Below, one piece after another: positions 17,888 to 26,962 of a DNA stretch of 64,000 nucleotides. Below the pieces are notes generated by a model that had not been told where the DNA came from, searched no databases, and saw only the letters and a list, made by a program, of their open reading frames with translations. The DNA is from Pseudoteredinibacter isoporae (GTDB taxonomy: Bacteria > Pseudomonadota > Gammaproteobacteria > Pseudomonadales > Cellvibrionaceae): NCBI RefSeq assembly GCF_011602085.1, contig NZ_JAAONY010000001.1:186001-250000 (forward strand), written 5' to 3'. Position 1 is the first letter of the stretch, and every line of letters starts with the position of its first letter. Made by a program: the position numbers and the translations under genes.

Positions 17888-18763
17888 TTATTCTACGTTG
17901 CGCTGATAAACCTGAACGGCACCGATATCCACCGCCTGCATGCGTGGATTATGCCATTTGGTTACCTCGCCCAAGCCCAACACCAAAAACCCACCCGGTT
18001 TCAGTCGCTCGGCAATGTAATCTAATATTCTCAGGCGCTGGGGTTTACGGAAATAGACCAACATATTCTGCGTAAACACCAGATCCATTTTGACCATTGG
18101 CATGTTGTCGATATCAACAATATTTGCCTGGCTAAAACAAATATTCTTTGCCAACGCCGCTTTAACTTTATAGCGCCCGTCGTTTAATTTTTCAAAATAG
18201 TGCTGCTTTTGTGCATCGGGCACGGCAGCCATCCTTGATGCTGTGTAAACTCCGTTACGCGCCTGGGCTATGGCTTTGTGACTGATATCCGTCGCCACAA
18301 CACTGTAAAAGCCCGAACCGTAGAGGCTTTTTCCAGCCAGCTGATCTTCAAGATCCATCGCCAGGGAATAAGGTTCTTCTCCACTCGCGCAGCCTACACT
18401 CCACACATCAAAACAGTCGGCTGTCTGTTTGTCCTGCGCTTCTCTTTGCTCCAGAAAACGGGCAAAGGCCATACTTACAAAATCATAAGAAGCCCGGTGT
18501 CGAAAAAAGCTGGTTTCACTAACCACCAACTTTTCGATTAATAAGGCCTGCTCCAGCCTGCCACCCAAACCACTACTCACAAATTCGTAATAGTCTGAGT
18601 AGTCTCTATACCCAATGGCCTGCATGCGCTGGTTTATTTGCACCTGCAGGAGACTGCGCAGCTGTTGACCAACTGCGATGCCCGCTCTTTTTTCCAGTAG
18701 TTTTCGCCAGCGGTTGAACTCTAAATCCGTTAAGCCCGTTGAAACTTGTAAAGACCAGGACAT
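17888..18763 (-). CDS. pilK: CheR-type methyltransferase PilK
   Basis: This 291-residue protein methylates glutamates of the receptor PilJ using S-adenosylmethionine. It has the CheR N-terminal helical domain (DLEFNRWRKLLEKRAGIAVG) and the SAM-binding domain with FDVWSVGCASGEEPYSLAM, VVATDISHKAIAQA, LVFTQNMLVYF and GGFLVLGLGE. It lies between pilJ (52 bp gap) and chpA, whose reading frame follows its stop immediately. This matches the Pseudomonas pilGHIJK–chpA order. Confidence 0.95.
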   Translation of the reverse strand: MSWSLQVSTGLTDLEFNRWRKLLEKRAGIAVGQQLRSLLQVQINQRMQAIGYRDYSDYYEFVSSGLGGRLEQALLIEKLVVSETSFFRHRASYDFVSMAFARFLEQREAQDKQTADCFDVWSVGCASGEEPYSLAMDLEDQLAGKSLYGSGFYSVVATDISHKAIAQARNGVYTASRMAAVPDAQKQHYFEKLNDGRYKVKAALAKNICFSQANIVDIDNMPMVKMDLVFTQNMLVYFRKPQRLRILDYIAERLKPGGFLVLGLGEVTKWHNPRMQAVDIGAVQVYQRNVE

Positions 18764-18815
18764 CTACATTTTTTACTTCTAATTATTCGCTCTATCAGCA
18801 AGCGTCAACAGGCCC

Positions 18816-20978
18816 TTATTGGTTACCCGCCACCTCTAAAACTTCTTCATCGCTGTCGTAAGAGGCATCCAGTCCATCGACGTCATCCAGATTGATTTCA
18901 ACGTCTTGATCATCACCGCCATCGAAGACCACATCATCTTCATTGGCAGAAGCCATGCGCATACCTTCCGGTAAGGTGAAGCCTGCAACCGAATCCTGAA
19001 GATCGGTCGCCATATCGGCCAGGTTACCAATCGACTGTGCCGTAGCACTGGTACCGGATGAGGTTTGCGAGGTAATTTCCTGAATCACGTTCATCGTGTT
19101 GGAAATGTGGCCGGCTGATGAAGCCTGCTGACGTGCAGCGTTCGAAATGCTCTGAATCAATTCAGCCAAGCTGGACGATACGCCCTCAATTTCTTCCAGT
19201 GCAACACCCGCATCCTGTGCCAGGCGAGCACCCTTCACCACCTCGGTGGTGGTTTGTTCCATCGACATTACCGCTTCGTTGGTATCGTTCTGAATCGCTT
19301 TTACCAGGCCTTCAATCTGCTTGGTTGCCGCCGCAGAACGTTCCGCAAGTCGCTGTACCTCGTCCGCAACCACCGCAAAGCCTCGACCGGCGTCACCCGC
19401 CATCGATGCCTGAATTGCGGCGTTCAATGCAAGAATGTTCGTTTGGTCAGCAATGTCGTTAATCAAGCTTACGATATCACCAATCTCCTGGGACGATTCA
19501 CCCAGTCGTTTAATACGCTTCGAGGTATCCTGAATCTGCTCACGAATGGTATCCATGCCCGTGATGGTGTTCTGTACCACTTTCGCACCGTTGTTTGCGA
19601 TCGTTACCGATCGCTCCGCAACGCCCGCTGATTCGGCGGCGTTTACGGATACTTGGTCAATTGTCACGGCCATTTCATTAACCGCCGCGGATGCACCGGC
19701 AATTTCCTGGGCCTGGTGCTCGGAAGCTTCGGCAAGATGCAGTGCAGTCTGCTGGGTGCCCTGTGCCGCCGACGATACACTGGTCGAGGTTTCGTTAATT
19801 CGGGATACCAGAATACGAAGTTGGTCAATCGCGTAGTTAACCGAGTCCGCAATGGCCCCGGTGAAGTCTTCCGTTACCGTTGCCGAAGTGGTCAAGTCAC
19901 CGTCAGCGAGGTCGGCCAGTTCGTCAAGGAGTCGCAGAATCGCCTGCTGGTTACGTTCGTTCGCCGCCGCAGATTCTTCCAGACGCTTACGAGAACTGCT
20001 CAGAAGCTGGGCACCAATGACGATCAACAGAACAACGCCGATCAACGCGATAATGGCGATGGTGGTGTTGTTTGGCTGACGTTGTTCGGAAGAACTGGAA
20101 ATACCGTCGGTCAAATCACTCAGGGTTTCCAGCAGTACAGGAGAGTCATCCAGCAGTGCGTCAGCCGCCTGACGCGCTTTAAACAGCGATGGAGACGCTT
20201 CAAAAATTTCTTTTACCGAGGAACTTACAAAGTCGAACAGTTCTTTAATTTCTACCAGTGAGTCGATCGCGTCGGTATCGGTTACCTTGGAGATGCTCAT
20301 CGCCACATCACCATCGCTCATACCGGTCAATACCTTACCGAACAAGTTCGCATCGAGGTTAAACTGGTCCGCAGATTCCATAGCATCGGAACCACCGCGA
20401 AGCATCTTGTCCACGTTTCGACCGATACGTTCCGCACGCCAGGATTGCATCTGGGCTACCGCCACCTGATCCGCCGGTGCATTACTTTCCAAAAGGATTT
20501 CTACAATGTTGTTGTGCTCAGCCTGCAGTTCAGGCAGCGATTGGTTCAGAGTGTTCGCAACATCGTTCAGAAAGATAATCGTATCTTTGTTGTTAATAAT
20601 GGTGCGCGAGTTCGATTTTACGCGTTGCCATACACTGTCAAACGCAGCGTACTCAGCGGCCATCATAGTGCGGTTGCTGTCGTCCTGGGAGCGCAGTTCC
20701 TGCCATTTGCCATCCATCTCGGCAACCACCTTCGACAGTTCGGAGAAGGCTTTCTCGTCACCGGAGGTCGATTCCCGGGACAGTGCCGTCAATCGATAAG
20801 AAGAGGCTCGCAGCTCGGCCGTTAACTGGAGCTGCGCCTGGTCTTTACCAGCATCGCGCTGAAGTAAATAGAAGCTGACCGCCATGGCGATCAACGACGC
20901 TACCAAAGCCGCAATCAACGCCGCCATAAACGGGTTGCTGCGTATGGTTAAGGCAAAACTCTTAGAATCATTTTTCAT
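18816..20978 (-). CDS. pilJ: Methyl-accepting chemoreceptor PilJ
   Basis: This 720-residue receptor is the main input to the Pil-Chp kinase. The start at 20978 (MKNDSKSF) has AGGAG eight bases upstream; the longer frame from 21041 adds no conserved sequence. TM1 is near residues 18–40. A large periplasmic PilJ-type helical domain follows, then TM2 near 325–345 ([19 protein letters not shown]), a HAMP-like region and a long cytoplasmic coiled coil. Its hairpin tip reads [20 protein letters not shown] and then [18 protein letters not shown]. The acidic C-terminal tail ([19 protein letters not shown]) lacks an obvious CheR-binding pentapeptide. Neighbours pilI and pilK encode its adaptor and methyltransferase. 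Confidence 0.96.
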   Translation of the reverse strand: MKNDSKSFALTIRSNPFMAALIAALVASLIAMAVSFYLLQRDAGKDQAQLQLTAELRASSYRLTALSRESTSGDEKAFSELSKVVAEMDGKWQELRSQDDSNRTMMAAEYAAFDSVWQRVKSNSRTIINNKDTIIFLNDVANTLNQSLPELQAEHNNIVEILLESNAPADQVAVAQMQSWRAERIGRNVDKMLRGGSDAMESADQFNLDANLFGKVLTGMSDGDVAMSISKVTDTDAIDSLVEIKELFDFVSSSVKEIFEASPSLFKARQAADALLDDSPVLLETLSDLTDGISSSSEQRQPNNTTIAIIALIGVVLLIVIGAQLLSSSRKRLEESAAANERNQQAILRLLDELADLADGDLTTSATVTEDFTGAIADSVNYAIDQLRILVSRINETSTSVSSAAQGTQQTALHLAEASEHQAQEIAGASAAVNEMAVTIDQVSVNAAESAGVAERSVTIANNGAKVVQNTITGMDTIREQIQDTSKRIKRLGESSQEIGDIVSLINDIADQTNILALNAAIQASMAGDAGRGFAVVADEVQRLAERSAAATKQIEGLVKAIQNDTNEAVMSMEQTTTEVVKGARLAQDAGVALEEIEGVSSSLAELIQSISNAARQQASSAGHISNTMNVIQEITSQTSSGTSATAQSIGNLADMATDLQDSVAGFTLPEGMRMASANEDDVVFDGGDDQDVEINLDDVDGLDASYDSDEEVLEVAGNQ

Positions 20979-21051
20979 GCTAGGCGCTCCTGACCTACGA
21001 GCATTATTGTTTAAATTTCCCAAAGACTCGCCGCATGACACGGCATCGGCA

Positions 21052-21594
21052 TTAACTCAAAGCTGCGTTGGAAAATCTTGGGTCTTCAATTAATTTAGCG
21101 GTACTGAACACTTGCCAACTGTTATCAGGTAATTGATAACAACCCGCCAGACAGTCCTGTACAGCCTCCAATTCGCTATTGGCCTGTTCTTGAAACGTTT
21201 CAAGAGGGAAATGCTGCATTCCGAATACATGATCCACAACCAGGCCCGCGTAAATATTTTCCCTTTCGAGAATCAACACTCGGTGTTGTCTTTTCGAAAC
21301 GCTGAGCTTGCCGCCAAAAAAAGCGGCCATATCGAACAGAGGTAACAGTCGACCACGCACATTCGCCACACCCGTTACCCAGGGCTGAACACCGGGCAAG
21401 CGGGTGGACGCGGGAATCTCAAGCATTTCAGAGACTTCGCCAACGGGGGCAATAAAGTGTTCGCCGAAGAGGGAGAAGCCAATGCCGCTCCACTGCAACT
21501 GAGCTTCAGCGTCGAGGTCTTTACCGGCGCCGCCGGGCTTGGCTGTCAGAGACAGCTCAGCCAATACATCAAAAGCGGTAGCTGTTGCGCTCAT
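21052..21594 (-). CDS. pilI: CheW-like adaptor PilI
   Basis: This 180-residue single CheW domain couples PilJ to ChpA. It shows [19 protein letters not shown], the conserved [20 protein letters not shown] motif and [16 protein letters not shown] lies upstream of the ATG. The N-terminal 30 residues are a variable extension. It is followed by pilJ at a short distance and preceded by pilH, consistent with one operon. Confidence 0.95.
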   Translation of the reverse strand: MSATATAFDVLAELSLTAKPGGAGKDLDAEAQLQWSGIGFSLFGEHFIAPVGEVSEMLEIPASTRLPGVQPWVTGVANVRGRLLPLFDMAAFFGGKLSVSKRQHRVLILERENIYAGLVVDHVFGMQHFPLETFQEQANSELEAVQDCLAGCYQLPDNSWQVFSTAKLIEDPRFSNAALS

Positions 21595-21625
21595 AGTGTT
21601 ACCTGCTGTTTCAGCTCCTGCGCTA

Positions 21626-21988
21626 TCAAGACATCACATCGCTGATAGTTTGCAGCAGTGTTTTTTCTTCAATCGGCTTTGTTAAATAGGCTTTGGCGCC
21701 CTGGCGCATCCCCCAGACCTTATCGGTCTGCTGGTCTTTCGTGGTCACGATAATGACCGGGATATTTGCCGTTTCAGGTGATTTGGTTAATTGTCGAGTT
21801 GCCTGAAAGCCATTCAGGCCCGGCATGACAATATCCATCAACACCACATCCGGGCGCTCTGCTTTGGCTTTGTCCATGCCTGATTCGCCAGTGTCTGCTG
21901 TGATCACTGCATGTCCGTTCTTACTTAACATACCCGAGAGTTTGTGGGTCTCTGTCGGTGAATCATCGATAATAAGTACGGTTGCCAT
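21626..21988 (-). CDS. pilH: Response regulator PilH
   Basis: This 120-residue stand-alone CheY-like receiver has the acidic pair in LIIDDSPTETH, phosphoacceptor Asp52 (VVLMDIVMPGLNGF), switch Thr in VIIVTTKD and Lys in AYLTKPIEE. In Pseudomonas PilH is phosphorylated by ChpA and opposes PilG, favouring retraction or dampening the output. It lies 38 bp downstream of pilG. Confidence 0.95.
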   Translation of the reverse strand: MATVLIIDDSPTETHKLSGMLSKNGHAVITADTGESGMDKAKAERPDVVLMDIVMPGLNGFQATRQLTKSPETANIPVIIVTTKDQQTDKVWGMRQGAKAYLTKPIEEKTLLQTISDVMS

Positions 21989-22026
21989 ATTCCCCCCAAT
22001 GCTGGCTTATAGTTTTTGTTTAGAGA

Positions 22027-22419
22027 TTAGGCACTGGTCAGGCGCACTTGGGATTCGATAGCGCCGATCAGTTCACTCTTGCTGAAAGGTTTGGTCAGGT
22101 ATTCATCCGAACCAACAATCCGCCCTTTGGCTTTATCGAACAGGCCGTCTTTACTGGACAACATGATCACCGGGGTAGATTTAAATTGACTATTATTTTT
22201 AATTAATGCGCAGGTTTGATAGCCATCCAAACGCGGCATCATGATATCAACGAAGATAATGTCTGGTCTGTTGTCGGCAATCTTCGCCAGCGCATCAAAT
22301 CCATCTGTCGCCGTTACTACGGCGCAACCTACTTTCTTAAGCAGGGTTTCAGCCGTACGACGAATCGTTTTACTGTCGTCGATGACCATCACCGTAAGGC
22401 TTTCGAAATCTACATCCAT
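22027..22419 (-). CDS. pilG: Response regulator PilG
   Basis: This 130-residue stand-alone CheY-like receiver is the first gene of the Pil-Chp operon. It carries VMVIDDSKTIRRTAETLL, phosphoacceptor Asp58 (IIFVDIMMPRLDGY), VIMLSSKDG and EYLTKPFSK. In Pseudomonas phospho-PilG promotes pilus extension and, with FimV and CyaB, cAMP production. A 450-bp non-coding region with strong secondary structure separates it from the divergent gshB and must hold the operon promoter and leader. Confidence 0.96.
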   Translation of the reverse strand: MDVDFESLTVMVIDDSKTIRRTAETLLKKVGCAVVTATDGFDALAKIADNRPDIIFVDIMMPRLDGYQTCALIKNNSQFKSTPVIMLSSKDGLFDKAKGRIVGSDEYLTKPFSKSELIGAIESQVRLTSA

Positions 22420-22620
22420 CGGATCGTAACCTTTGAGTAGTAGCTATAATAATTATCCGCTTCTGCGGGGCTGTTTTTATTGGCTGACGTTACGTCGTAT
22501 AGCCGGGTTCCCCCTGGCTTGCGGCTATATCTGTCCGGCCAACGGGCTGGCTGGAAATTCTCCAGCTCAACAATTGCTACAGCCAAGCAGCCAGTTTTTA
22601 ACACAGTTCCTAGCTTTTAT
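22420..22620 (-). promoter_or_regulatory. Structured leader region of the pilG operon
   Basis: No supportable gene is seen here. On the minus strand the sequence upstream of pilG can fold into several helices: TATAGCC/GGCTATA (plus 22498–22504 with 22523–22529) enclosing GGG-GGAA-CCC and an 8-nt bulge; GACG-TAA-CGTC (22486–22496); and CCGC-AGAA-GCGG close to the gene. The AGCC at 22501–22504 can also pair with GGCT at 22482–22485, so two foldings compete. I could not match it to a known riboswitch class. Confidence 0.4.
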
Positions 22621-22869
22621 CCATAACCTGTTGAAATAGATAAGCAAAGGCTCACAGAGTTAAGGGATATGTCGCGCCAGGGAGACATAAAAGCAAACCA
22701 ATTTCTCCACCAGGCGGTGCTTGAGCAAAGAATACACAGTACCGACAGGCGTAGATTTACCCGCCACTGTACAGCATTCCCTTGACAGTACTTTGACACA
22801 AAACAGCATTTGCCTAATGCCACGCAAGTTCTTATGCTTGCCCTCCACATTTCTCGAAGAGGCTTGATC
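22621..22869. promoter_or_regulatory. pilG–gshB intergenic region with paired TTGACA boxes
   Basis: No gene is seen in this stretch. Two TTGACA hexamers on the plus strand (22782–22787 and 22793–22798) sit exactly 11 bp apart, about 75 bp before gshB. Either could be a −35 box, although no good −10 follows at 17 bp. Read on the minus strand they become GTGTCAA-agta-CTGTCAA, which resembles two PhoB half-sites. Function is uncertain. Confidence 0.3.
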
Positions 22870-23817
22870 ATGCAGGTAAAACTTGGCGTCGTAATGGACC
22901 CAATATCCGCCATCACATATAAAAAAGATACCACTTTAGCATTATTATTGGCTGCCGCTGATCGGGGATGGGAACTTTTTTATATGGAACAGGCCGATTT
23001 ATACCTGGACCAGGGCCGCGCAATGGCCAATATGAAGCCCCTGAAGGTATTCGCCAATCCGGAAAAGTGGTTCGAATTGGGCGACGCACAGCAACAGCCT
23101 CTGGCCGAGCTGAACGCCGTATTGATGCGTAAGGACCCGCCCTTTGATTCAGAATTCATTTACTCAAGCTACATTCTGGAAGCGGCCGAGCGAGAAGGCT
23201 GCCTGATCGTTAACAAGCCCCAAAGTCTGCGCGACTGCAACGAAAAGGTCTTTGCTACCCAGTTTCCCGAATGCTGCCCACCGGTACTGGTCAGCCGCAG
23301 TGATCAACAACTGCGCGACTTTCATCAGCAGCATGGCGACGTCATTTTCAAACCTCTGGACGGCATGGGTGGCGCGGGCATCTTCCGCTGCAAGCAAGAC
23401 GACCCTAATGTCGGTGTCATCCTGGAAACACTGACCCGCTTTGGCCAGGAAACCATCATGGCCCAGAAGTTTATCCCCGACATCAGCAATGGCGACAAGC
23501 GCATTCTAGTGGTGGATGGCGAAGCCGTGCCCTACTGCCTGGCCCGCATTCCTGCCGAAGGTGAGACCCGCGGTAATCTGGCCGCCGGCGGTCGCGGTGT
23601 AGCCCAGGAGCTGAGCGAAAGGGATCGCTGGATTGCCGCTCAGGTTGCTCCCACCTTAAAAGAAAAAGGCCTCTTGTTTGTGGGCCTTGATGTGATCGGT
23701 GATTATCTAACCGAAATTAATGTCACCAGCCCAACTTGTGTCCGCGAAATTGATGCCGCCTACGGCACAAATATTGGCCAACAGCTGATGGACGCAATCG
23801 CTAAACGATTGAATTAA
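22870..23817 (+). CDS. gshB: Glutathione synthetase
   Basis: This 315-residue ATP-grasp enzyme joins gamma-glutamylcysteine and glycine, the second step of glutathione synthesis. The start at 22870 (MQVKLGVVMDPISAI) gives the family's normal length and N-terminus; the frame extends 20 codons further upstream. Features include VIFKPLDGMGGAGIFR in the ATP-grasp fold, RILVVDGEAVPYCLAR, the glycine-rich loop NLAAGGRGVAQEL and the metal/substrate region LFVGLDVIGDYLTEINVTSP. It is divergent from pilG and followed by tonB, as in Pseudomonas. Confidence 0.97.
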   Translation: MQVKLGVVMDPISAITYKKDTTLALLLAAADRGWELFYMEQADLYLDQGRAMANMKPLKVFANPEKWFELGDAQQQPLAELNAVLMRKDPPFDSEFIYSSYILEAAEREGCLIVNKPQSLRDCNEKVFATQFPECCPPVLVSRSDQQLRDFHQQHGDVIFKPLDGMGGAGIFRCKQDDPNVGVILETLTRFGQETIMAQKFIPDISNGDKRILVVDGEAVPYCLARIPAEGETRGNLAAGGRGVAQELSERDRWIAAQVAPTLKEKGLLFVGLDVIGDYLTEINVTSPTCVREIDAAYGTNIGQQLMDAIAKRLN

Positions 23818-23839
23818 TTCCGAAAACACCAAGCACAGC

Positions 23840-23875
23840 GTTTGCTTGCGAGCCAGCGCTGTTATAATCGCCCGA
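23840..23875 (+). promoter_or_regulatory. Promoter placing a leaderless start on tonB
   Basis: A perfect TATAAT lies at 23863–23868, exactly positions −12 to −7 relative to the A of the tonB ATG at 23875. Transcription would therefore start on the ATG itself. TTTGCT at 23841–23846 could be a weak −35 with a 16-bp spacer. No Shine-Dalgarno sequence lies between the −10 box and the ATG (only CGCCCG). Confidence 0.5.
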
Positions 23876-24744
23876 TGTCTATAGCCGCCTCCACACCCAG
23901 CAGCAATGATCGCCTGTACTTTACCGCCTTTGTCGCGGTGGCCGTGCATGCCTTGATCATTCTTGGGCTCACATTCGATATTGATATGGAGCCCAAGCCC
24001 GCGGCCTCTTTGAATATCACACTGGCGACGCACAAAGATCAAAACGCTCCGGAAAAAGCCGACTTTCTGGCCCAGAATAATCAACAGGCCAGCGGCACTG
24101 TTGAGGACTTGAGAGAACTCACGGTCGACAAGCAGGCACCCATTGCCGACACCCAGATTCGCGAAATTACGCCACCCACTGAACGGCTGCGCAGCGAACA
24201 GGAAGCCCTGCAGCAAAAAGTCATTGCAAGCAACGGCAAAAGCCGAAAAATTAATCTGGCCCAGGATAAGCAACAGCGCAAGCAAGCCAGCGACGGCAAA
24301 TCCAATGTGGAACTGCAACACAGCGCCGAAATTGCCAGCCTGCACGCCAAGCTCGCGAGACAACGCCAAGCCTATGCCAAACGCCCGCGCATCCGTCGCA
24401 TTACCTCTGTCGCGACAAGAGCGTCTATCGATGCGGAATACCTGAGCAAATGGGCCAGTAAAATTGAATTTGTCGGCAACCGCAATTACCCGGATGAAGC
24501 GCTACGTCGCGGCATCACTGGCACCTTGCGCGCCGCCGTAACCCTGCTGCCCAACGGCAATGTCGACAAGGTCGAGATCCTGCATTCTTCCGGCCAAAAA
24601 CTGCTCGACCGCGCCGCATTGCAAATTGTCTACCTGGCCTCACCGTTTGCCCCATTTCCTAATGAAATTCGCAAGACAACTGATAAACTGGAGATCATTC
24701 GAACCTGGCATTTTGAAATTTCCGGTTTGAGCACCAGTCGCTAA
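23875..24744 (+). CDS. tonB: TonB-family energy transducer
   Basis: This 289-residue protein has a single N-terminal membrane anchor (about residues 15–35, FTAFVAVAVHALIILGL). A Lys/Gln-rich periplasmic spacer follows, with the coiled-coil-like ERLRSEQEALQQKV. The C-terminal TonB domain includes RNYPDEALRRGITGTLRAAV, LLPNGNVDKVEILHSSG and the ending TWHFEIS. TonB carries ExbB/ExbD energy to outer-membrane receptors. In P. aeruginosa the tonB paralogue at this position (tonB3) is required for normal twitching motility, so a pilus role is possible here too (inference from synteny). No exbB or exbD gene is in the window. The start has no ribosome-binding site and appears leaderless. Confidence 0.93.
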   Translation: MSIAASTPSSNDRLYFTAFVAVAVHALIILGLTFDIDMEPKPAASLNITLATHKDQNAPEKADFLAQNNQQASGTVEDLRELTVDKQAPIADTQIREITPPTERLRSEQEALQQKVIASNGKSRKINLAQDKQQRKQASDGKSNVELQHSAEIASLHAKLARQRQAYAKRPRIRRITSVATRASIDAEYLSKWASKIEFVGNRNYPDEALRRGITGTLRAAVTLLPNGNVDKVEILHSSGQKLLDRAALQIVYLASPFAPFPNEIRKTTDKLEIIRTWHFEISGLSTSR

Positions 24745-24758
24745 TCGCGGGGGCCACC

Positions 24759-25328
24759 ATGTCCACACCCAAGCAAACCATGAACCTCGCCAATCAATTT
24801 TTGATTGCCATGCCCGGCCTGAACGACCCAAGCTTTGAACGCAGTTTGATCTATATTTGTCATCACGATGATGAGGGCGCCATGGGCCTGATTATCAATC
24901 AGGAAACCGAAGCTCAACTCGACGAGCTATTGGAGCAACTGGACATCAATGCCGAACAGGAACTGCCACAAAAAGTTTTGCATGGCGGCCCCGTTCGACA
25001 GGAGCAAGGGTTTATTTTGCACAGCACTGACAATGGTCCATACCCGAAATCTGACATCATTTGTGAAGAGGTTGCGCTGTCAGGGTCGCTGGAAGTGCTC
25101 GAACATATCGCCACCGGTGCGGGGCCCGAAAAATTCCTGGTCAGCCTCGGCTATGCCGGCTGGGCACCTGACCAATTGGAAGATGAAATTCAGAGCAATA
25201 GCTGGCTAACCGCCCCGGCTACTGTGGAAATTCTGTTCCAGGTTCCCAGCCATCTTAAATGGCAAAAAGCAGTTGCCTCTTTGGGTTTTGATCCAAACAC
25301 GCTGCAATCCACTGCAGGTCACGCCTGA
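24759..25328 (+). CDS. yqgE: YqgE/AlgH family protein (DUF179)
   Basis: This 189-residue protein of the YqgE/AlgH family is conserved beside ruvX in most Gammaproteobacteria. Family signatures are FLIAMPGLNDPSFERSLIYI, GAMGLIINQ, VLHGGPVRQEQGFILHS, FLVSLGYAGWAPDQLEDEI and NSWLTAPATVEILF. In Pseudomonas algH was linked to alginate gene regulation, but the biochemical function is not established. The start lies 14 bp after the tonB stop and the gene ends 25 bp before ruvX, so it is part of the gshB–ruvX transcription unit. Confidence 0.95.
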   Translation: MSTPKQTMNLANQFLIAMPGLNDPSFERSLIYICHHDDEGAMGLIINQETEAQLDELLEQLDINAEQELPQKVLHGGPVRQEQGFILHSTDNGPYPKSDIICEEVALSGSLEVLEHIATGAGPEKFLVSLGYAGWAPDQLEDEIQSNSWLTAPATVEILFQVPSHLKWQKAVASLGFDPNTLQSTAGHA

Positions 25329-25353
25329 GTCTTTTAATCTTTTAGAGTACGCC

Positions 25354-25779
25354 ATGAGCAATATAAAAACCGTGCTGGCTTTTGATTACGGCCTTCGCAA
25401 TATCGGCCTTGCCCAGGGCAATAGACTCAGCAACACCTCCCAGGAACTCAAGCCCTTAAAGGCTAAAGATGGCACCCCCAACTGGGATGAGATTAAAAAG
25501 ATTCTGGAAGAATGGCAACCCGATCTCGTGGTCGTTGGATTGCCATTGAACATGGATGACAGCGAAAGCGAACTCAGCAAACGTGCCCGCAAATTTGCCA
25601 ATCGCCTGCATGGGCGATTTGGTGTTGCGATTGAAATGATGGACGAGCGCCTGTCTTCTTTCGAAGCAAAAGAAGAAGCCAGCGAACGCGGGCAATTGGG
25701 GAATTACTCCAAACAACCGATCGATTCGATCGCGGCACGTTTGATTCTTGAAAGCTGGCTGGCAAGCCAGCCAATATAG
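25354..25779 (+). CDS. ruvX: RuvX/YqgF RNase H-fold nuclease
   Basis: This 141-residue protein has the YqgF RNase-H fold: TVLAFDYGLRNIGLAQG supplies the first catalytic Asp, LVVVGLPLNM the second strand, and IEMMDERLSSFEA with PIDSIAARLILESWL the remaining acidic residues. The family is a Holliday-junction resolvase homologue implicated in 16S rRNA 5'-end maturation. The start at 25354 gives the family length; the frame is open further upstream into yqgE. It converges with pilU, 13 bp away. Confidence 0.95.
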   Translation: MSNIKTVLAFDYGLRNIGLAQGNRLSNTSQELKPLKAKDGTPNWDEIKKILEEWQPDLVVVGLPLNMDDSESELSKRARKFANRLHGRFGVAIEMMDERLSSFEAKEEASERGQLGNYSKQPIDSIAARLILESWLASQPI

Positions 25780-25792
25780 ACATTATGGGCGT

Positions 25793-26938
25793 TTAGAATA
25801 AACGCCCTTTATCGTCACCTTCTTCCGCCTGCAACGAAAGTTCATTCGCAACATTCGAGAGATAATCGGCATCGGTTTCGGAACCCAGCTTGATCATCAG
25901 GCGAAGATCGTTTGGCGAATCCGCATGGGCCAATGCATCCTCATAGGTAATTTCACCCGAGTCGTACAATTCGTACAGAGCCTGATCGAAAGTTTGCATC
26001 CCCAGCTCATTGGATTTTTTCATCAGCTCTTTCAGCTCATGAACATCACCTTTGCGAATCATGTCCGCCGCCAATGGCGAGTTCAACATCACCTCCAGAC
26101 AAGCACGGCGGCCATTGCCATCGGGCGTAGGAATTAATTGCTGAGCCACAATCGCTCGTAAGTTCAAAGACAAATCCATCCACAACTGATTGTGGCGATC
26201 CGCCGGGAAGAAGTGAATAATTCGATCAAGCGCCTGGTTCGCGTTGTTTGCGTGCAAGGTACACAGACAGAGGTGGCCCGTTTCCGCGAAGGCAATGGCA
26301 TGTTCCATGGTCTCGCGGGTTCGCACCTCACCAATCATGATCACATCGGGTGCCTGACGCAGTGTGTTCTTCAGGGCAACCTCAAAAGAATCTGTATCGA
26401 TACCCACTTCACGCTGGGTCACAATACACCCCTGGTGCTGATGGATAAATTCAATCGGGTCCTCAATGGAAATGATATGCCCTTTTGAATTGTTATTGCG
26501 ATGACCAATCATCGCCGCAAGAGAAGTCGACTTACCGGTACCGGTCGCACCCACATAAATAATCAGACCACGTTTAACCATGGCGAGGTCTTTAATAATG
26601 GCGGGCAAACCGAGATCATCAATTTTCGGAATAATGGTTTCAATTCGCCGCAAGACCATGCCCGCGAGATTGCGCTGATAAAAAGCACTGACACGGAAAC
26701 GGCCAATGCCGCGCGCACTGATCGCAAAGTTTAATTCATGAGTTTTAATAAACTCCTGGCGCTGCTGCTCATTCATCACCCCTAAAACCACTTCGCGGGT
26801 TTTCTCGGGAGACAGTGGCGTGGTCGTAACCGGCACCACCTTACCGTGCAATTTAATTGAAGGGGGCACACCCGCCGTTACAAAAAGGTCGGAAGCCCCT
26901 TTCTCCACCATCATCGCCAGTAAGCGTTCAAATTCCAT
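25793..26938 (-). CDS. pilU: Type IV pilus accessory retraction ATPase PilU
   Basis: This 381-residue PilT-like hexameric ATPase assists pilus retraction. Features are the N-terminal PAS-like region (MEFERLLAMMVEKGASDLFV), Walker A GATGTGKSTS, the Asp and His box around SIEDPIEFIHQH, Walker B region DVIMIGEVRTRETMEHA and ETGHLCLCTLHANN. The C-terminus is longer than PilT and acidic (LQAEEGDDKGRLF), typical for PilU. AAGGA precedes the ATG. It lies 24 bp after pilT, and the two form an operon that interrupts the plus-strand housekeeping genes. Confidence 0.96.
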   Translation of the reverse strand: MEFERLLAMMVEKGASDLFVTAGVPPSIKLHGKVVPVTTTPLSPEKTREVVLGVMNEQQRQEFIKTHELNFAISARGIGRFRVSAFYQRNLAGMVLRRIETIIPKIDDLGLPAIIKDLAMVKRGLIIYVGATGTGKSTSLAAMIGHRNNNSKGHIISIEDPIEFIHQHQGCIVTQREVGIDTDSFEVALKNTLRQAPDVIMIGEVRTRETMEHAIAFAETGHLCLCTLHANNANQALDRIIHFFPADRHNQLWMDLSLNLRAIVAQQLIPTPDGNGRRACLEVMLNSPLAADMIRKGDVHELKELMKKSNELGMQTFDQALYELYDSGEITYEDALAHADSPNDLRLMIKLGSETDADYLSNVANELSLQAEEGDDKGRLF

Positions 26939-26962
26939 AATGTTTCCTTAGCTCATGCCTGT

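Noticed and set aside
22482-22530. c-di-GMP riboswitch before pilG
   Set aside because: A GCCGCAAGCC stretch recalls part of the GEMM consensus, but the spacing and the second conserved half do not fit.
22410-22604. 64-codon minus-strand frame upstream of pilG as a small gene
   Set aside because: Runs into pilG and through the structured leader; composition is not protein-like and no ribosome-binding site is seen.
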